Source: Azolla pinnata (taxonomy: Eukaryota; Streptophyta; Polypodiopsida; Salviniales; Salviniaceae). Taken from it: a DNA stretch of 64,000 nt. Below the pieces are notes generated by a model that was not told the origin of the DNA, ran no database searches, and saw only the letters and a list, made by a program, of their open reading frames with translations. The translations under genes and the position numbers were made by a program. The stretch covers positions 1 to 64,000 of the forward strand of contig JBBBWG010027423.1 of the NCBI GenBank assembly GCA_037176905.1, read 5' to 3'. Numbering within the stretch: position 1 is the stretch's first letter; every line of letters starts with the position of its first letter. Of the stretch, positions 38,746-51,404 are shown piece after piece.

Positions 38746-39300
38746 GAATAGCGCCGATACGTATTACGAACAATGCTACTGTCTGAGCAATCAGGCTTCG
38801 TTACGAGCGCATTCCGATAATCGGGCAGCTTGGAACTCGCTCGGAACGTGCTGCATGATGCGAGCGATCCGGACTACAGCACGAACACGTCACGTGATAT
38901 CGATCGACCCGAGTCCGTTTGTGAAGCGCATCATATGAGCAGCTGGGCTCGATATATGATCAGACAGTCGGATCGGGCTCGGGTATGAAGCTCATTCCCG
39001 GATGCTGGGTCTCTGGTCTGCTTTGCAGGGTTTTGCATTTAGTAAAACGGTCGTGCTAAATAACATCTTAAGAACTGTGATAAACGACTGCTCGCGAAGT
39101 CCATTTGAAATGGATGCAGTCTGTTTTCAACATCTTTCTTCTCTTTTAATCTTGAAAAATAGCCACACATACATACATACATAAGATTTGTTGAGAGATT
39201 CATTACCAATCTCTCTATGCACATGTTGAGAGTTTAAAGACAACTGCCCAAAAACCGTGGTCCAAATTGCAGACTTGGTTCAAGAAATTCCCTGCATACA
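38746..39300. other. Unassigned stretch after the array
   Basis: GC-richer at 38750-39000, then AT-rich with a (CATA)n run near 39168-39182. I see no gene or repeat family here. Confidence 0.5.
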
Positions 39301-40080
39301 AGCTTGTATTTTCTCATTGCTTTGCCTTGTGAAATAAAACTAAGTTTTTCTCAAGGTAATCATCCATTTTGGTCTTCTTACTCATTGCCTCAAATTGCCT
39401 TCTCAACATATGGCATAAATCCTCCCCATATGTTCCTCACAATCTTTTGTGGAGACATTGAAATTATTGTCAAATACTACACTGCATCTTCCTTTCCATA
39501 TCTGCCACATGGTTAAACTGCTTATGAAGGTGTCCAATGATTCACAAACTCTGGCTCAAATATCCCGCGAATCGTGACATTCTGCTCTCTTTTTTTTTTT
39601 GGAACTTTCAAAGCTAAGCTTTCCAATTCATTTATGCATGTTATCAAAACCAGGCTAGCTGCAGTAAATTCTGGTCTCCTTCCAATGCTCTTACCCCAAC
39701 CACTATTAGACAATCACCAAATCCACTTCATTTTTATGCATGCTGTTAGAAATGACGCCTTCATGCGATTGTGTTAGGCAGCAACAACTCATTTTCTTGA
39801 CAATTAACACCTTCAATACATGTAACTTTCCATAAGCATGCAATTTAACTGACCAAATCATAAAACATTATTTGCACACTTTCCGCTGTTGGGCAGTTTA
39901 TTTGATCACTTCCACTTCATCTCTTTGCCCCAAAAGGCAGTTTGCTTCTTAATCACCCAACCTTGTCTTTGCATTCAATCCTCTCCACAAGAAAGTACAT
40001 TCCAATTTGCAGCAACGTATGCTAAAATTAGTTGGCAACATCTCTGAGATGGATAAAAATCGCTGAGGGATTTATGAGAT
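39300..40080 (-). mobile_element. Decayed LINE-like (non-LTR) remnant
   Basis: Read on the - strand, scattered peptide pieces resemble the C-terminal half of plant LINE reverse transcriptase proteins: a CTFLWRGLNAKTRLGDWE-like piece near 39960-40010 (typical plant LINEs have FLWxG...W) and MWQIWKGRCSVVFDNNF near 39470-39515 (typical W-x-IWKxRN-x-x-F). Frames are interrupted throughout and I see no target-site duplication or poly(A) end. The assignment rests on these two motifs only. Confidence 0.4.
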
Positions 40081-40647
40081 CTTGGCCACATTTCACGTGG
40101 CTCTAAATGCTAGAGCAGCACATATTAACTCTTTAAAACTTCAGAAATTCATTCCACACGTGTCATGAAGACTAGGATCTAGCTACATTTGGGCAGGACC
40201 ATGGTGCACCTTTTAATGAGGCTTTTTCACTTGAGCAATGCTTTTGAGAACTGACAAACTTCAAATAGAGAAATATATAATGAGAGCTTGATATCTATGG
40301 AATCGACAGGTATAGCCTTTGTTCATGATCTTGAAGTATTGTAGAAATGCCCGTGGTACAAATTGTGGATAATATGTATGCTTATTTGATAATGATACAA
40401 TTCTTCACATAGGCGCTTGGATAAGGCTTTCCATTTGCTAGAAGGCCTGAGCTTCAAATAGGTCTTTGAATAGCCCTACATCAATGTAGAGACAGCAACT
40501 TGGTGAACACCAAAAGATTGAAAGCAGTTGATGTTGAAAAACTTGCTGCAAGTTCATCAACCAATTCCTTTATGCTGAAAGGGGACAAACATGCATCTCA
40601 TGTATACCCCCCCCCCTAATGAATAGACTACACTGTACAGAGATACA
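40081..40647. other. 3' flank of the MYB-CC gene
   Basis: No gene or repeat recognised. The part near 40560-40647 is probably the 3' untranslated region of the gene on the - strand; a C9 run lies at about 40609-40617. Confidence 0.5.
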
Positions 40648-43600
40648 TTACCACATAGAATGCGATAAGCTTTCGAAGGCATTGTATTCCCAACCATGCG
40701 CAATCCTTGGGTTTGCACAAGGAGTTGCATGCCTTGCATCTTCATCTATCAAGATGCCCCCATGCATTAAGGGAGATGCATTAATCAGCATTCCATCTGG
40801 ACACAGAGAGAAGTTGGTATTCTCTACATTCCCCATCTCAGATGCTTGGCTGATCTGGGGCAGGTCTCGAGGGAATATGGACGAACTCGGCCAAGAGTCC
40901 TTTGTTTTGGGGTACAGTGTGGATAAGAATTCCTGGGCCAAATGTGGTTTTTCCTCGTTCGTTGCATGGTGCAGCTGTGACATGCCATGAAGAGAATTTG
41001 CATAAACTGAGATTTCATTTGAACCTAGATTAAAGTTGGTAGTTTTCTCTACCTCACTAGGCTGCAGATTTAGAAGCTCTTTTGCTCTTTCGAGCACCAA
41101 TTGCAGATACCGCTCTTGCGCTTCCTTACGTGCCTTGAGTCGTCTCTGTACCTGGCCCAAATGAAAATGCATTCATTTGAGAAAACGAAACCTGTTCTTA
41201 CAAGTGATAGATGCAACCTAAGAGGGATAATATTAGTTTCAAGCTTCAACAACAATATCTAATTTTGATTTCCTTCTAACATCATCCATTTTCCACTATA
41301 CCTTACGGCAATTTGTTTTATGCAAGATCGCGGGTTTTACCTCCAGCTGTTCGTGCAGTTGTTTCTGGACCTCCATCTGCTCCCCCAAAGCATCTGTGAT
41401 ACCTGTTGACCTTCAAAATTGATCGCATGTATATTTCATATGTTTTCATGGTGCCCTCAAAACATTTCATGTTATTTTTATATAATGTCCAAGTGCGTGC
41501 TCTCACTCGTTTTTATCCTTCAAAGATGCCATAACATCCGTTGATGAATCACCATCATCTGAAAATCCACATCATCGCCTTGTTTTGCAGAGCTTCATAG
41601 ACAAACAACAAACAAAAGTGATCCCGAAGCTTCATATAACTTACTCTCTTTGCATTCACCAACCATGTTGGCATCACGCACAGGTTGTTTCCCAAGCCTG
41701 TACTTCTGATGATACATAAATACAATAATTATTTCAGTCAAAACATAATACACTCTATATTGGTTCATTCCCAAATTTAATTCGAGCATAACAAGGTGTG
41801 CATTCACCTGGAGATGGCTTTTAAGATGGTATAACGTCAGCCCTTTCACATTCATAACTTTCATCAATGACTTCGGTGTGGCTTCTGCATATGGTAACCC
41901 ATCATCATTAAATTACAAAAATGGCACAAGGCTAATCATTTATTCTACGAATGCAATATAAGCATTGTTGCATAACAATTTTACATCTTCCTCTCTCACT
42001 GCAACCTTAATCTGATACATGAAAGGATTGCCTAACATCTTTATCCCATCTACTCTCCATCTTGCTTTATGAAAACAATACCTGCCCATATCAAGGCTTG
42101 TGAAAAGGACTGTGACGTCACCTTGATGAATCAAACTCTTTTTTCCATGAGCCAGAAATAGGATCCAGCATTGACATATCATACAAATGTTTTTTCTCAA
42201 TCCATACCTCGCAGTCAACATGGTGAAAACTGACATACGTATCTTTCTAAAGCCTCTTCTGAATTTGTTTGGGTTCTAATGCCCATGATAGGAAATATCT
42301 GAAACGAGGCATGCTCACATTCAGTTGCAGGGATCTGGGACAAAGGCTTCATAGATACATGGAGGTTTTATGCCCAAGAGAGATGATAATGTATCCAATA
42401 CACATGATACAGAGAATATCTCAGATGATGGTGTGCGAGTTACCAAAATGATCAATTCTATCATAGAGATAATGCTATTTTAGCATCCTTGGCAGGATGA
42501 TGATGGTATACATCAAATGATTAAGAGTTGTTTCAACACCATCTTTCTCTCTTTTTCTGAGCACAACAAGAGCATCAAAAAACTAATTTAGTAGCTGTGT
42601 TCAGTACCTCAGTAGCTTTTCATTTGATTAACAGATCAACAAATTTCAGCTCACAAAATAGATCACTGACTGTGAGTGTATCAGTTCTTGTCCCATGGTC
42701 CATTTCAATCTCTTTAATCATGCGGTATAATCTACCTAAATATCTATCGCCTTCTTTTTCTTCTTTAAAAATGAGACAAACTTGTTGTATTCATATCCTA
42801 TGATGTGTCAAACAGAAAGCATTGTTCACTGTGCTCAAAGCAAATAGCATATATATTCAACAGGGAATCATAAATAAGACATGGAAGTATGTGTGAACTG
42901 CAACACAATTTATAACATAATTGACCGCTTCTCAAGCCCCTTAAATCACAACATATGTATCCTCTAGTCAAACTCATAGTATGAATCCTAGAAATTGAGC
43001 TGCGATTGATATCAGAATTCTTCCTACAAATGCATTCCAACATTCTAAAAATCATCACAACAGTTTTTTTGAGTACTTTATTGGGTTGATGTACAAACGC
43101 AAAAATGACGTAAGATATAATAAGGAAATTAATTAACTAGAAGAAAGAAAACCAAACGTGAGAGAAATGCAGAGAAAATTCATAAGCTAAATGAACAATC
43201 TCCACTATCACATGGCTAGCACGATGCATACAAGTGCATATATATCCAATACCTATGCACACACAAATCTACACAAACACTAACATATATCCATTCATGA
43301 AATGTGAATACACCTATTGGTACACCTGAACTGTGTACATCCATATATGAAACGAGTATAGATATTGATATGTGCACATTGATGCCATGCGATAAGTTGT
43401 ATGAATCCTTCCACGGCAAAAAATAGTCTTATTGGTTTTTCAATGCCGAATACAAGTGGAAACATGCTCAGTACAGAAAGCACCACCAACAGGTACTCAC
43501 ATACACAGTTTGTCCACAGGTCTACACTACTCTGTGTGTGTGTGTGTGTTTGCAAAGGTACATACTACATGTACTTAGATTGTGTGCATATACATATTCA

Positions 43601-44302
43601 TGCATATATAGACAAGCATATGGGGTATGTATATATAGACAAGCATATGGGGTATGTATGTGTGTATACAGCTTAAAGTGCATGTATACATGAAACAGCA
43701 TATGCATGCAGATGCAACAAATGTGTGTGTGTGTTGGCAGATGTACATACTCATGAATACACTACATGTGTGTATAGAATATGTATATGTATAAACTTAT
43801 GTATGCAGACATGTACTTGTGTATGTATATGGCATATGTATACATGGTTCTGTGAATGTATACATCAAACTGCATATATGGGCAGGTGCAATCAAGGCAT
43901 ATATGCTACCCATATTTGCCATTGCTAAGCCATTTTACCAAATGCGGTATCAAAACAACAAGAAAGAGAGAGCGAGAGAGGGAGGGTAAGAGAGAGAGAG
44001 AGAGAGAGCATACTCTCAGGGCCTCCAAGATGTGCCACTGCATTAACAAAACGATCATGAAGTTCAGGCGTCCATCGTAGTCTTGGCTTTGGATCGCTCG
44101 AAACCATTACACTTAACTCATCTCCATGAAGATTATTGTTGGAGCTGCAAACAGGAACTTGTGCTTGCTGTTGCTGTTGCTGTTGCTGTTGCAGATGCTC
44201 ATGATGATGGTGATGATGGTGGAAATGAGAATGAGGGCTCGATCCATCCAATGCAAATGACCTTGCACTCAGAATCCCGAAATGTGGAGGTGGGTTATAC
44301 AT
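40648..44302 (-). CDS. MYB-CC (GARP) transcription factor, PHR1-like family
   Basis: Six exons join into 350 aa: 44014-44302, 41808-41884, 41645-41705, 41507-41558, 41341-41410, 40648-41151. The GARP DNA-binding domain is complete at about residues 74-130 (PRLRWTPELHDRFVNAVAHL, ATPKSLMKVMNVKGLTLYHL, KSHLQKYRLGK). The MYB-CC coiled coil at about 163-210 reads EQMEVQKQLHEQLEVQRRL, then KEAQERYLQLVLERA. A poly-His run (about 28-34) and a poly-Gln run (38-46) precede the DNA-binding domain. Family members include PHR1 and PHL proteins of phosphate-starvation signalling; the exact branch is unclear. Exon 5 uses an acceptor GAAG chosen because it alone keeps phase. MYNPP is taken as the start because family members begin MY and a TTGGTACAG acceptor lies just before it, implying a leader intron. 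Intron 1 is 2.1 kb and rich in ATGTAT/GTGT microsatellites. Confidence 0.9.
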
Positions 44303-44714
44303 CTGTACCAAAATCATGACCAGACAAGCTCAGATCAATACACTCAAATCATAATTAACAGGATTCCATGGGCTTTCAACAGCCTTGGTGTGTTCGATCC
44401 GATTTATTTAGACGGACCTCTAAAGACTCCGAGCAGGAAAGCTTCAGCAGAATCTACCACCAAGAAAGCCCGGCATCCTCCATTAGATTTCCAACCCTGC
44501 AAACAGAAAAGGAATGCAGAAATGAAAACAAGCTCTGTATGTAGCATATATGCATGGAGAGGAGAGAAAAAGGAAAGAGAAAAGAGAAAAGCAGAAAGCA
44601 AGGCACCATGAAAGCTTGGAAAATACAAAACTTTGGAAGCAATCCATGCTCCATAGAATCGGAGAGATTTTGCGATTGGAATGCACAACATTGAGAAAAA
44701 AAAAAGAAAGGAAA

Positions 44715-45105
44715 AAGCTTTCGTGGGCGATTTGTTCTGAGAAAAAGCCCAACATCGAAAGAGCTTTCGAGGGGCGATTCGTTCAGGAAAACGCCCACAT
44801 TGAAAGAGCTTTCGTAGGGCGATTCGTTCAGAGATTGGAAGAGAGCTTTCGTGGGCGATTTTTGTTCAGAAAACGCCCACATTGGAGGAGCTTTTCGTGG
44901 GCGAATTGTTCAGAAAAACGCCCACATTGGAGGAGCTTTTCGTGGGCGATTTGTTCAGAAAACGCCCACATTGGAGGAGCTTTTCGTGGGCGATTTGTTC
45001 AGAAAAACGCCCACATTGGAAGAGCTTTTCGTGGGCGATTAGTTCAGAAAACGCCCAATTGGAGGAGCTTTTCGTGAGCGATTTGTTCAGAAAAACGCCC
45101 ACCTA
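44715..45105. repeat. 45-bp minisatellite with a stem in most units
   Basis: About nine copies of a unit carry AGCTTTTCGTGGGCGATTTG, TTCAGAAAA and CGCCCACATTGGAGG. Inside most units GTGGGCG and CGCCCAC are complementary and separated by 14-16 bases, so each could fold into a hairpin with a 7-bp GC-rich stem. Copies at the right are most alike. The array lies 0.4-0.8 kb upstream of the MYB-CC start codon, probably in its leader intron or promoter. Confidence 0.9.
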
Positions 45106-46088
45106 AAGCTGTATACAAAGCTGATGGGATTCCGAGAGCCATTTCTAGCAGAAATTCTGTCTTGGATCAGAATATGCTCTAACTATACAACTACTACCTT
45201 TGCAAACACTACAAATTCTAGCTACAATGCCTCTTATGCATCTGGAATCTAGTTATAGCCATGGCTAGCTGGAAGATTCTCCCTGTTATCAGAGACAAAT
45301 ATTGCTCATCAAACACATCAAAGGCCTTCCGTGATAAGGGTGATCTGGATCGGGTGCATTTGGAGACATATTATTGTGGGCATTCCCTAACATATATGAT
45401 GGATGTCTCTATAAAGAGTGTCGGAAAGCACACATCGTGGCCCTGTATAAATCGATGGTCCTACCGACGGAGGGGTTCCGGAAACTGGCGAGTAAATCTG
45501 AGGAATCTGGGAGCTGTGCTCGTGGGGGAATTGTCGGACTCGTCCCCAGACTAACAGAGCGAGAATGGATCGGATCGGATCAGATCGGGAGCCGCATCAG
45601 AAAGAAGAAGGAAGAAACAGATGAGAGGATCGCAGTCATAGCGGCCAAGAGGCCCGAAAGGAATTGGGATCGGTCCTCAGCTTCCGAGGAGAATGCTAAA
45701 GAAATTGTTGTCGATGCTAGAAGCTGCTATTCTATTCTTCCGTCTTTCTTCTGTCCTCTTGCTGCAAACAGAAAAAGAAAAAGCAAAAGCGATGGAAGAT
45801 TCGGTCGAGCATCGATGGTCTGCTTGGTCGAGCTTTTCAGGCTCGACATAATTGAACTGTTGTTGGGGAAGGGTGGCTGTGAATGAGCATGTCAATCAGG
45901 GGAAACATCGTGACCGGAGAGACAGACGCACAGGGCAGGGGCCCCGAGAACCTTCATAGAAGCAGACAATAGAGCCCTAATAAATGGCGCGATGTAAGAA
46001 ACCGATGGGGTCGATGATTGAAGGCATTATGGAGCTCAAATGATGGCCACAGTGACGATGATGGTGATGATGGTGATGGTGATGATGG

Positions 46089-46132
<44 letters not shown>

Positions 46133-46760
46133 GTGATGGTGATGGTGATGGTGGTGGTGGTGGTGGTGGTGATGATGATGATGCTGATGATGATGATGTT
46201 GTTGTTGTGGAAGAGCATGAGTCACTTCCTGTTGGTCCCTAGATGAACAACAAAAGCAGAAGAAGTAGTAGTTACTACTAGTAGTTTTCGGGTTTCAGAC
46301 AATTTTAGAGTGGCAAACTCCAGATAGAATCTTAGTGGTGCCCCAGGTAACTGATCCATGGAGCCAATTAACCGCCTCCAAATGCTTCCTACTTGTTGTG
46401 GGCCCCTGCAAGCTGGGGCGAATTCGGGTGGTAATATCGCATGGATTGACTTTGCTTCGTCTGACACACTGATCGAGCACCAGATCGATCAATTGATCAA
46501 ATCCTGTGGAAAGAAGAGGCACTCCCATCACATCGGAGCGCCAATTGGATGGATGGTATGGGTAGGTGGGTTTTGATGGATTGATGGATGGATGATCCAT
46601 CAATTTTGTCAATCAAGACAAATCAAGTTGCCAGTGTCTGTACATACATACATACATGCATGCATGCATACACACATACACATGCATGCATGCATGCATA
46701 CCTTCATCTTCTCGATGTTTTTACGATTGACCGGCAATTTGCCAGTCAAGGCCCATCATG
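45106..46760. other. Upstream region of the MYB-CC gene
   Basis: No protein gene recognised; open frames at 45261-45886 show no family signature. A GAT/GGT microsatellite fills about 46035-46205. (CATA)n and GCATGC tracts lie at about 46640-46702. (GGAT)n is near 46545-46592. Leader exons of the MYB-CC gene may lie here. Confidence 0.5.
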
Positions 46761-46815
46761 CAGTTGGGTTTTAGGGTTTGTGGAGGGTTTTTAGGGTTTT
46801 ATGGGCCAAGCTGGA
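46735..46815. promoter_or_regulatory. Telobox and site II-like elements
   Basis: GGCCCA near 46750, TTTTAGGGTTT near 46770, TTTTTAGGGTTTTA near 46788 and TGGGCC near 46803 fall within 60 bp. Teloboxes paired with TGGGCC/GGCCCA (site II) elements are typical of plant promoters active in growing cells. The transcript they serve is not clear; the MYB-CC gene on the - strand is one candidate. Confidence 0.45.
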
Positions 46816-48791
46816 TCTCTTTGGTAGGTCAAAGCTTGACTCAAGATTTGGGGTATGGATTCCTTTGACTAAGTCGACAACTTCCCATGCTGAATCAGAC
46901 GAAGTTCTTCTGGCTTCTTCTTCTTCGATTAGCTTGAATACGACAAAAAGCTCAAACACTTCTCTTAATCTCTCTTTGGGGGGGGGAAGTGTTCAACAAA
47001 GCTGTCTGCAAAAACTTCTGTCTTTTTGGGTTTGGGTGCACATGTGCATTGACATGGGGTTTGCATGTGGTCGCTCATATACTTATATGTTTCTTTATTA
47101 ATCCCTCTTAAGCTTTTTGGCTAAGAAAAAGCGATTAGAATCGGTGTTTTCGAGTATAATGGCCTAATACAGGCAAACGCCTGTGATTAATGACAACATC
47201 TGTTTCTTGGAAAAATGAAGAGGATTTTTAATAGCAACAACAGAGGACATAATAATCGCTTTCTTTTGTTTGTTTTAAAATATGCTTATCCTACCATTAG
47301 TTGTAGTGAATGGTTATTAGTGACACATGTAGCTTACAAAACTGCTTATTTTGTGATGATCGTAAAAATGCATGAGATAGTCTGAGCCAAAAAATTACCA
47401 TACGGAAGAGATCACCAAAAGAAAGTGAAAATAAAAGAAAGAGATTAATTGATATATAGAGTATAAATAAATAAACAGTACAGCTTAAGAAATTAAAGAT
47501 ATACGTAATGGAATCATTGATAGACCATTATGAATTGCTTGAATGAGTCCCCTTGAAACAAAAAAACTCTGCCTATGGGATTGCATTCATGCACAAAATA
47601 CATGAAAAAGAACATAGAGATTGTTAGCAGGACTAGATAAACAAATGAAGTAATTAAAATAGTACTAACCAATTAGATATATTCAATTGAAAAATAGAAA
47701 TCTAACTTGATCCAACTAATGAAAGTCTAAATAAAGAAGCAGAAAAGGTAGCTATAGCTAAAATAAAACAGATGAATAGAAACAAAGAAATTTTCGTCGA
47801 TCGAAAAACAAAAATGATCAGATGTAACTGGATATATTTTGTTTTCAGAAGAAGAGCAAATAGCAAGCTAATAAATAAACACGACAAAATAAACGTGAAA
47901 AGAAATTATATTTTCTATATCTATTTTGGTAGACTAAGGCATATCAAGTAAAAAACAAAGTTACAAAATAATGGAATATACTTAACAAAGCAGATGAAAG
48001 AGGAGTTCAAGTCGCTTGAGGGTTCAGGTTATTAGTTATGTAGAGAAAAAATGGTTCATCAATCCTCCTCCTGAGAAGGTATGAGTCTAATTGGAAAGTC
48101 TGGGTTTATTATAACCTCAACCACCAAACAAGGGACCTTACGCATAGGATCCCTTTAGTGTTCAAAGGAGGGGTGTAAATCCTTCTTCCAATACCCAATG
48201 AAGCTTCAGAGATGTATACTTCGCGTTCTAGTACATAAGGGAGAAAAAAGAATGTTTTACATGGGGTTCTCCTTCACCACGGAAATGATTGATCAATTGC
48301 TGGGGATGACAAGCTACCCTTGCACTCAGTCTCATGTCTAAGCTTTGGCATATAGAATATATGTAAATCCAATGCCTTGACCTAGCAATTGCTGGGAGAA
48401 CTTCAAATGTTGCAGCCGATGTAGGTTTATCTATGGTCTTCAAATTTGTTGTCAAATTGAAGTAATAAACACAAATTGCAGAGACATTCCAAAATATCTA
48501 CCTGTTTCTATATCAAAAGAACCTGAACATGATCTGCTCTTAACATCTGGAGCTCAAAATTCACACATTACTCTGTTTGCGCAAGGGCTCAATTAAGCAA
48601 CTTATGTTAACAATTCTTTGAGCTACAAAACGGGAGTTTATTTCAAATTTGTGATATATGGTTTCTTCACAGTACTCATAAAGCTGAAAAGTTTAAATTA
48701 GAAAAGGAACATGAAAACTGTGCCAAATTGACTTCTACCTCAAGCACAAGAATGACACTGCAATTTTGCATATACAAGCCCTCAAGGAGAG
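46816..48791. other. AT-rich intergenic region, 3' of NDUFS5
   Basis: A 108-codon open frame (46778-47101) ends in TSLNLSLGGG but has no recognised homology. About 47150-48100 is very AT-rich. No repeat or gene assigned. The last few hundred bases before 48792 are probably NDUFS5 3' untranslated sequence. Confidence 0.5.
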
Positions 48792-50637
48792 TTAATGATG
48801 ATCAGTCTTTTCTGTTACCTTCCCCAGCTTCTCTTCCTTCTCCTGGCGTTTCTTCTCCTTAGAAATTGCATGAAGTCGAGAATACTAAAAAATGAAAACA
48901 AAAGTGAGTAACTCTCTTTTTTTTCTCTCTCTCTCTCTCTCTCAATATGATGTTTCTATGTAAGTATCAAACTTTTTATTGCAAATCTCTGTCTGCAATC
49001 ATGTGAAACTAAGCGTTCCATACCTAACCCAATCCTTACAACAAATCCTCTCTCTCTCGCTCTCTCTCTCTCAATAATTGATCAAGGGCACCCAAACAGA
49101 TGCTATCATCTGTAGATCACACATTTCGACAACAGGAATGAGATATTTTTTATGAAGCACGATGGGTAGAAACATCTTGGTCCTCTTTAGGTATATGCGT
49201 ATCTTCTACTTATTAGGGATATATGCTGAAGAATTTCAAATATATACTTTCAAGGTTGACTTCCCTATGGCTTTGGAATGGTAGATATATTAACATAACT
49301 TGGGCTTCCAATCATAGGTGACATGACATAATGGCTTTGCTTACCATTTGGAAGTGGGAAAGAGAGCTTATTATGCGAAGATATAAATGACATACATGTT
49401 CCTAGCTTTTCTTTGACATTAATACATGTACATGGGAAGAAGGCCACATAAAAGTAAAATCTTGGCTGGAAGATAGAAGCAAGATACGCACAAATATATT
49501 TGAAGGTGGATGGATGCATTAGAGTTTGTCCATAATGAATCGATGACAATGCCTATGTATCATGATTTTGGAGAGATCTGAAGACTTGTGTTTCATTTTG
49601 AAGATCATTTGTATAGCACAAAATTTCAAGTCTCCACATGGGAACACCCTACTATTACTTATTTATGCTAGGGCCTCTAGCCAACCAGCACATTATCACT
49701 CAACATATTTGTCAATAAGAACCAAATTTGAAATTTGTTCCTCCTCGTCTCTCTCTCTATTCAACAGTGCTATTGATAAGGATCTGCCATCGTGAAAAGC
49801 TGATGACACACACTGGTGCACCAAAATCAGACAACTTTTCACTGAGAGTTTAGTCTTCTAATACTGCATAGGATCACAAAAGCAGTAGGTGCTACATACA
49901 TGTGTTCACTCTACGTGCAAGTATTTCAATATCTTGGGAGGATACTATATGATCAAATTATTAAACCATCAGGAACGGCCGTTGCATGTAAACAAGTGAG
50001 CTATAATGAACACAATGGAAGCGGAAGCAGAGTTCCCTCATCACCCATAAATGCAGTTTGTACACTGACCAGCAACAAGAGTTCCTCCACGAAGCTCAAC
50101 AAGTTTGCCTTGATTATGTGGACATTGTTGAAACTTTTAGCAGATTCCCAACCAGGGATCCAAGGCACATTGAAACATGCTACAAAACATTGTGCATACA
50201 GAACGAGGCAGTAATATTGGAGGTGAAGCTCATATCAAAATCGTGATGGTAAGCATAGGCCGATCGCAGCATCGATCCTACATACATGTATGCTTATATA
50301 TGTGCCAGAGAGGGCGTATGAAGCTCTCTCTCTCTCTCTCATCTATCTATCTATCTATCTATCTCTCTGTGCTCTTGTATCTCTGAAGCTTGCGTATTTC
50401 TCTCGCCTGCCTCGTTTCTACCCCCACCTATAGAATAGAACAGACGATCTCGCAGACGGAGCTGAGCAGAAAAGACATAGAGCTTACCTCTTTGCGATGG
50501 TGCAGGCACTCGAAGTAGTCATCTCGGCGGGAGAAGCACTGAGAGGGCGTGTCGCAGCGGGACATGCAGTCGCTGAACTCCATCCACAGATCGAAGCAAC
50601 GCCCTTTGGTTCCATGGATACCCCATCCAGAGGCCAT
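48792..50637 (-). CDS. NDUFS5: NADH dehydrogenase (complex I) iron-sulfur protein 5, 15-kDa subunit
   Basis: Accessory subunit of mitochondrial complex I, imported through the intermembrane-space disulfide relay. Two exons (50488-50637 and 48792-48884) join in phase into 80 aa, close to the 83 aa I recall for the Arabidopsis protein. The twin CX9C motif is complete: C14-FDLWMEFSD-C24 and C34-FSRRDDYFE-C44, with a further Cys at 28. The start MASGWGIHGTKGRCFD and ECLHHRKE match plant members closely. The second exon encodes a Lys/Glu-rich helix and ends in His-His as in other plants. I read straight through a possible donor (AAG then GTAACA) because the stop follows nine codons later with that ending. 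The single intron is 1.6 kb and contains two CT-repeat tracts. Confidence 0.93.
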
Positions 50638-50890
50638 GGCGTCTTCGTCTCCTCGCGGTCTGTCTGTCTCTCTGAGCTTTCCTTCTTCTTCTTCTTCTTC
50701 TTCTTCTTCCTTCTCTTCTTCTTCTTCTTCTTCTTCTTCTTCTCAATTTAGAGTTTCCCATATTCCCCCAAATACCCCTGTCCATCTTCTTCTTCTTCTT
50801 CTTCTTCTTCTTCTTCTTTCTTCTTCTTCTTCTTTCCTTGTAGAAACTGGAGAAGAAAAAAAACCCTCACCAGAATGCCCCTAGCTATCA
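50638..50890 (-). promoter_or_regulatory. Leader and proximal promoter of NDUFS5
   Basis: Three TTC tracts (about 50683-50710, 50716-50742, 50787-50835) lie directly upstream of the start, read as GAA repeats on the coding strand. At about 50886-50925 an (AGCATY)n run of six to seven hexamers follows. Confidence 0.55.
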
Positions 50891-51210
50891 GCATCAGCAT
50901 TAGCATCAGCATTAGCATTAGCATTCAGGATTTTGATAGGTGTTCTTAAGCGAGAGTCGCATCCCAGTCTCGCCGCATCGGAGGATTTTTTTTATAGTTT
51001 TTTTGGCAACAGCTGGCGATTGGAACCTCTATGACAGCAGCCAACTATTGCCGAAAAAATCGCCGAAGAAACAGCCGATCAGGTGCATGTGCATATGTTC
51101 GTGCGATTATATATATATATATATAATGTTTTGTATGCATGTGCATATGTTCGTGCGATTATTTATATATATGTATATGTATGTGTATGTATGTATGTAT
51201 ATTTATATAT

Positions 51211-51368
51211 ATAGTGTTGATAGTATGGGAAACCCTGAGCTTTTTCTCATGCAATTAAGCACCACAAGGTGTAATTTGCAAAGGTTTAACGACCGGGCCA
51301 GATTGGATTCTGTTTGCTACTAGAAAAAATCATAAAAAAAAACAGCCGCATGCATGTGGATATATACA

Positions 51369-51404
<36 letters not shown>

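Noticed and set aside
41940-42236. 98-codon open frame inside MYB-CC intron 1
   Set aside because: It has no family signature and lies within a well-supported intron.
45261-45886. Open frames as a gene upstream of the MYB-CC factor
   Set aside because: Overlapping frames with no conserved motif; more likely leader or promoter sequence of the - strand gene.
47500-47900. Possible organelle-derived membrane-protein fragment
   Set aside because: One - strand frame reads GLIQAIHNGLSMIPLRISLI, but I could not match it to any plastid or mitochondrial gene I know, and AT-rich sequence easily gives such peptides.
48760-48812. A second NDUFS5 intron starting at the GTAACA donor
   Set aside because: Reading through gives a stop after nine codons with the His-His ending seen in plant NDUFS5, and the length then fits the family.
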